From assembly GCA_946413525.1 (NCBI GenBank), contig CAMKKZ010000008.1, positions 1-64,000 on the forward strand: a stretch of 64,000 nucleotides of DNA. The letters run 5' to 3'. The position numbers and the translations under genes are program-made. The notes below the pieces were generated by a model, which saw only the letters and a program-made list of their open reading frames with translations, was not told the DNA's origin and searched no databases. Source of the DNA: an uncultured Oribacterium sp. Its GTDB lineage: Bacteria > Bacillota > Clostridia > Lachnospirales > Lachnospiraceae. This document shows positions 63,870 through 64,000 of this stretch, piece by piece; positions within the stretch are counted from its first letter, which is position 1; each line of letters begins with the position of its first letter.

Positions 63870-64000
63870 ACGTTATCACCGCCTTCCAGATCGGCCTTGG
63901 ACACGATCTTGCAATTGCACGGGAGCTTATGGGACGCAAGGCGCAGTGCCTCTCTCGCTGTCTCCTCCGGCACGCCGGCAATCTCGAAAAGCACCCTGCC
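63866..64000 (-). CDS. rplP: 50S ribosomal protein L16, C-terminal part
   Basis: The last 44 codons and stop are in the window: [20 protein letters not shown], then [20 protein letters not shown]. The N-terminus is beyond the right edge. Its stop overlaps the rpmC start. Confidence 0.95.
   Translation of the reverse strand, partial: GRVLFEIAGVPEETAREALRLASHKLPCNCKIVSKADLEGGDNV

Overview
The window reads as a chromosomal segment of an anaerobic Gram-positive bacterium of class Clostridia, most likely family Lachnospiraceae (inference from gene content). Pointers are the spc/alpha ribosomal gene order with an unusually long L17, the ireB-ruvX-DUF1292-rnj cluster, pyruvate phosphate dikinase, a Tat-exported flavinylated reductase, and broken Rpn-type nuclease genes with Glu-Glu-Gly-Arg tails. 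Base composition is mixed, with visibly AT-richer accessory genes at about 14.5-18.5 kb.

Layout. (1) 1-6267, minus: the first 2089 codons of a giant secreted surface protein (acidic repeats, transglutaminase-like domain, leucine-rich and InlB-type repeats); its C-terminus lies off the left edge. (2) 6.7-9.7 kb: tRNA-Gln with a terminator, a decayed AAA-ATPase gene, an SseB-like protein and a PfoR/EIIC-type membrane protein. (3) 9.7-19.4 kb: a restriction-modification island. A compact four-gene minus-strand operon (18454 to 11162) encodes a methylase-like SAM-binding half, a GmrSD-like DUF262/DUF1524 nuclease, a methylase half carrying NPPY, and a GIY-YIG/SF2-helicase fused to a second SAM-binding half. 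It lies between two diverged copies of a broken Rpn-nuclease module. A fragment of the helicase gene is left beside the left copy, so an older, mostly deleted duplicate of the island seems to be present. (4) 19.6-26 kb, minus: flavinylated reductase, polyphosphate:AMP phosphotransferase, and a secreted beta-helix plus transglutaminase-like pair. (5) 26-29.4 kb, plus: ppdK with a long, highly structured leader. (6) 29.4-44.3 kb, minus: glycyl-tRNA synthetase, recO-era-M16 peptidase, YdcF-like protein, U32 peptidase with a YceG-like protein, RNase J, DUF1292, ruvX, ireB, mtaB. Two inverted copies of a 164-bp miniature inverted-repeat element, each with a perfect 8-bp target duplication, bracket ruvX-DUF1292. 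(7) 44.4-51.5 kb: HPr-like protein, thiI, prmA, a HAD phosphatase, a small membrane protein, a pyruvate-kinase-like protein and a hemolysin-III family protein. (8) 51.6-64 kb, minus: the ribosomal superoperon from rplP (partial) to rplQ, with a KDPG aldolase gene appended.

A recurring theme is in-frame tandem duplication inside conserved proteins: 12-aa repeats in Era, 6-aa repeats in the pyruvate-kinase-like protein and a 16-aa duplication in RpoA. The most interesting candidates are the restriction island with its split, apparently permuted methylase; the paired miniature elements; and the structured ppdK leader. All functional calls come from reading translated sequence and recalled family motifs; no database search was run.
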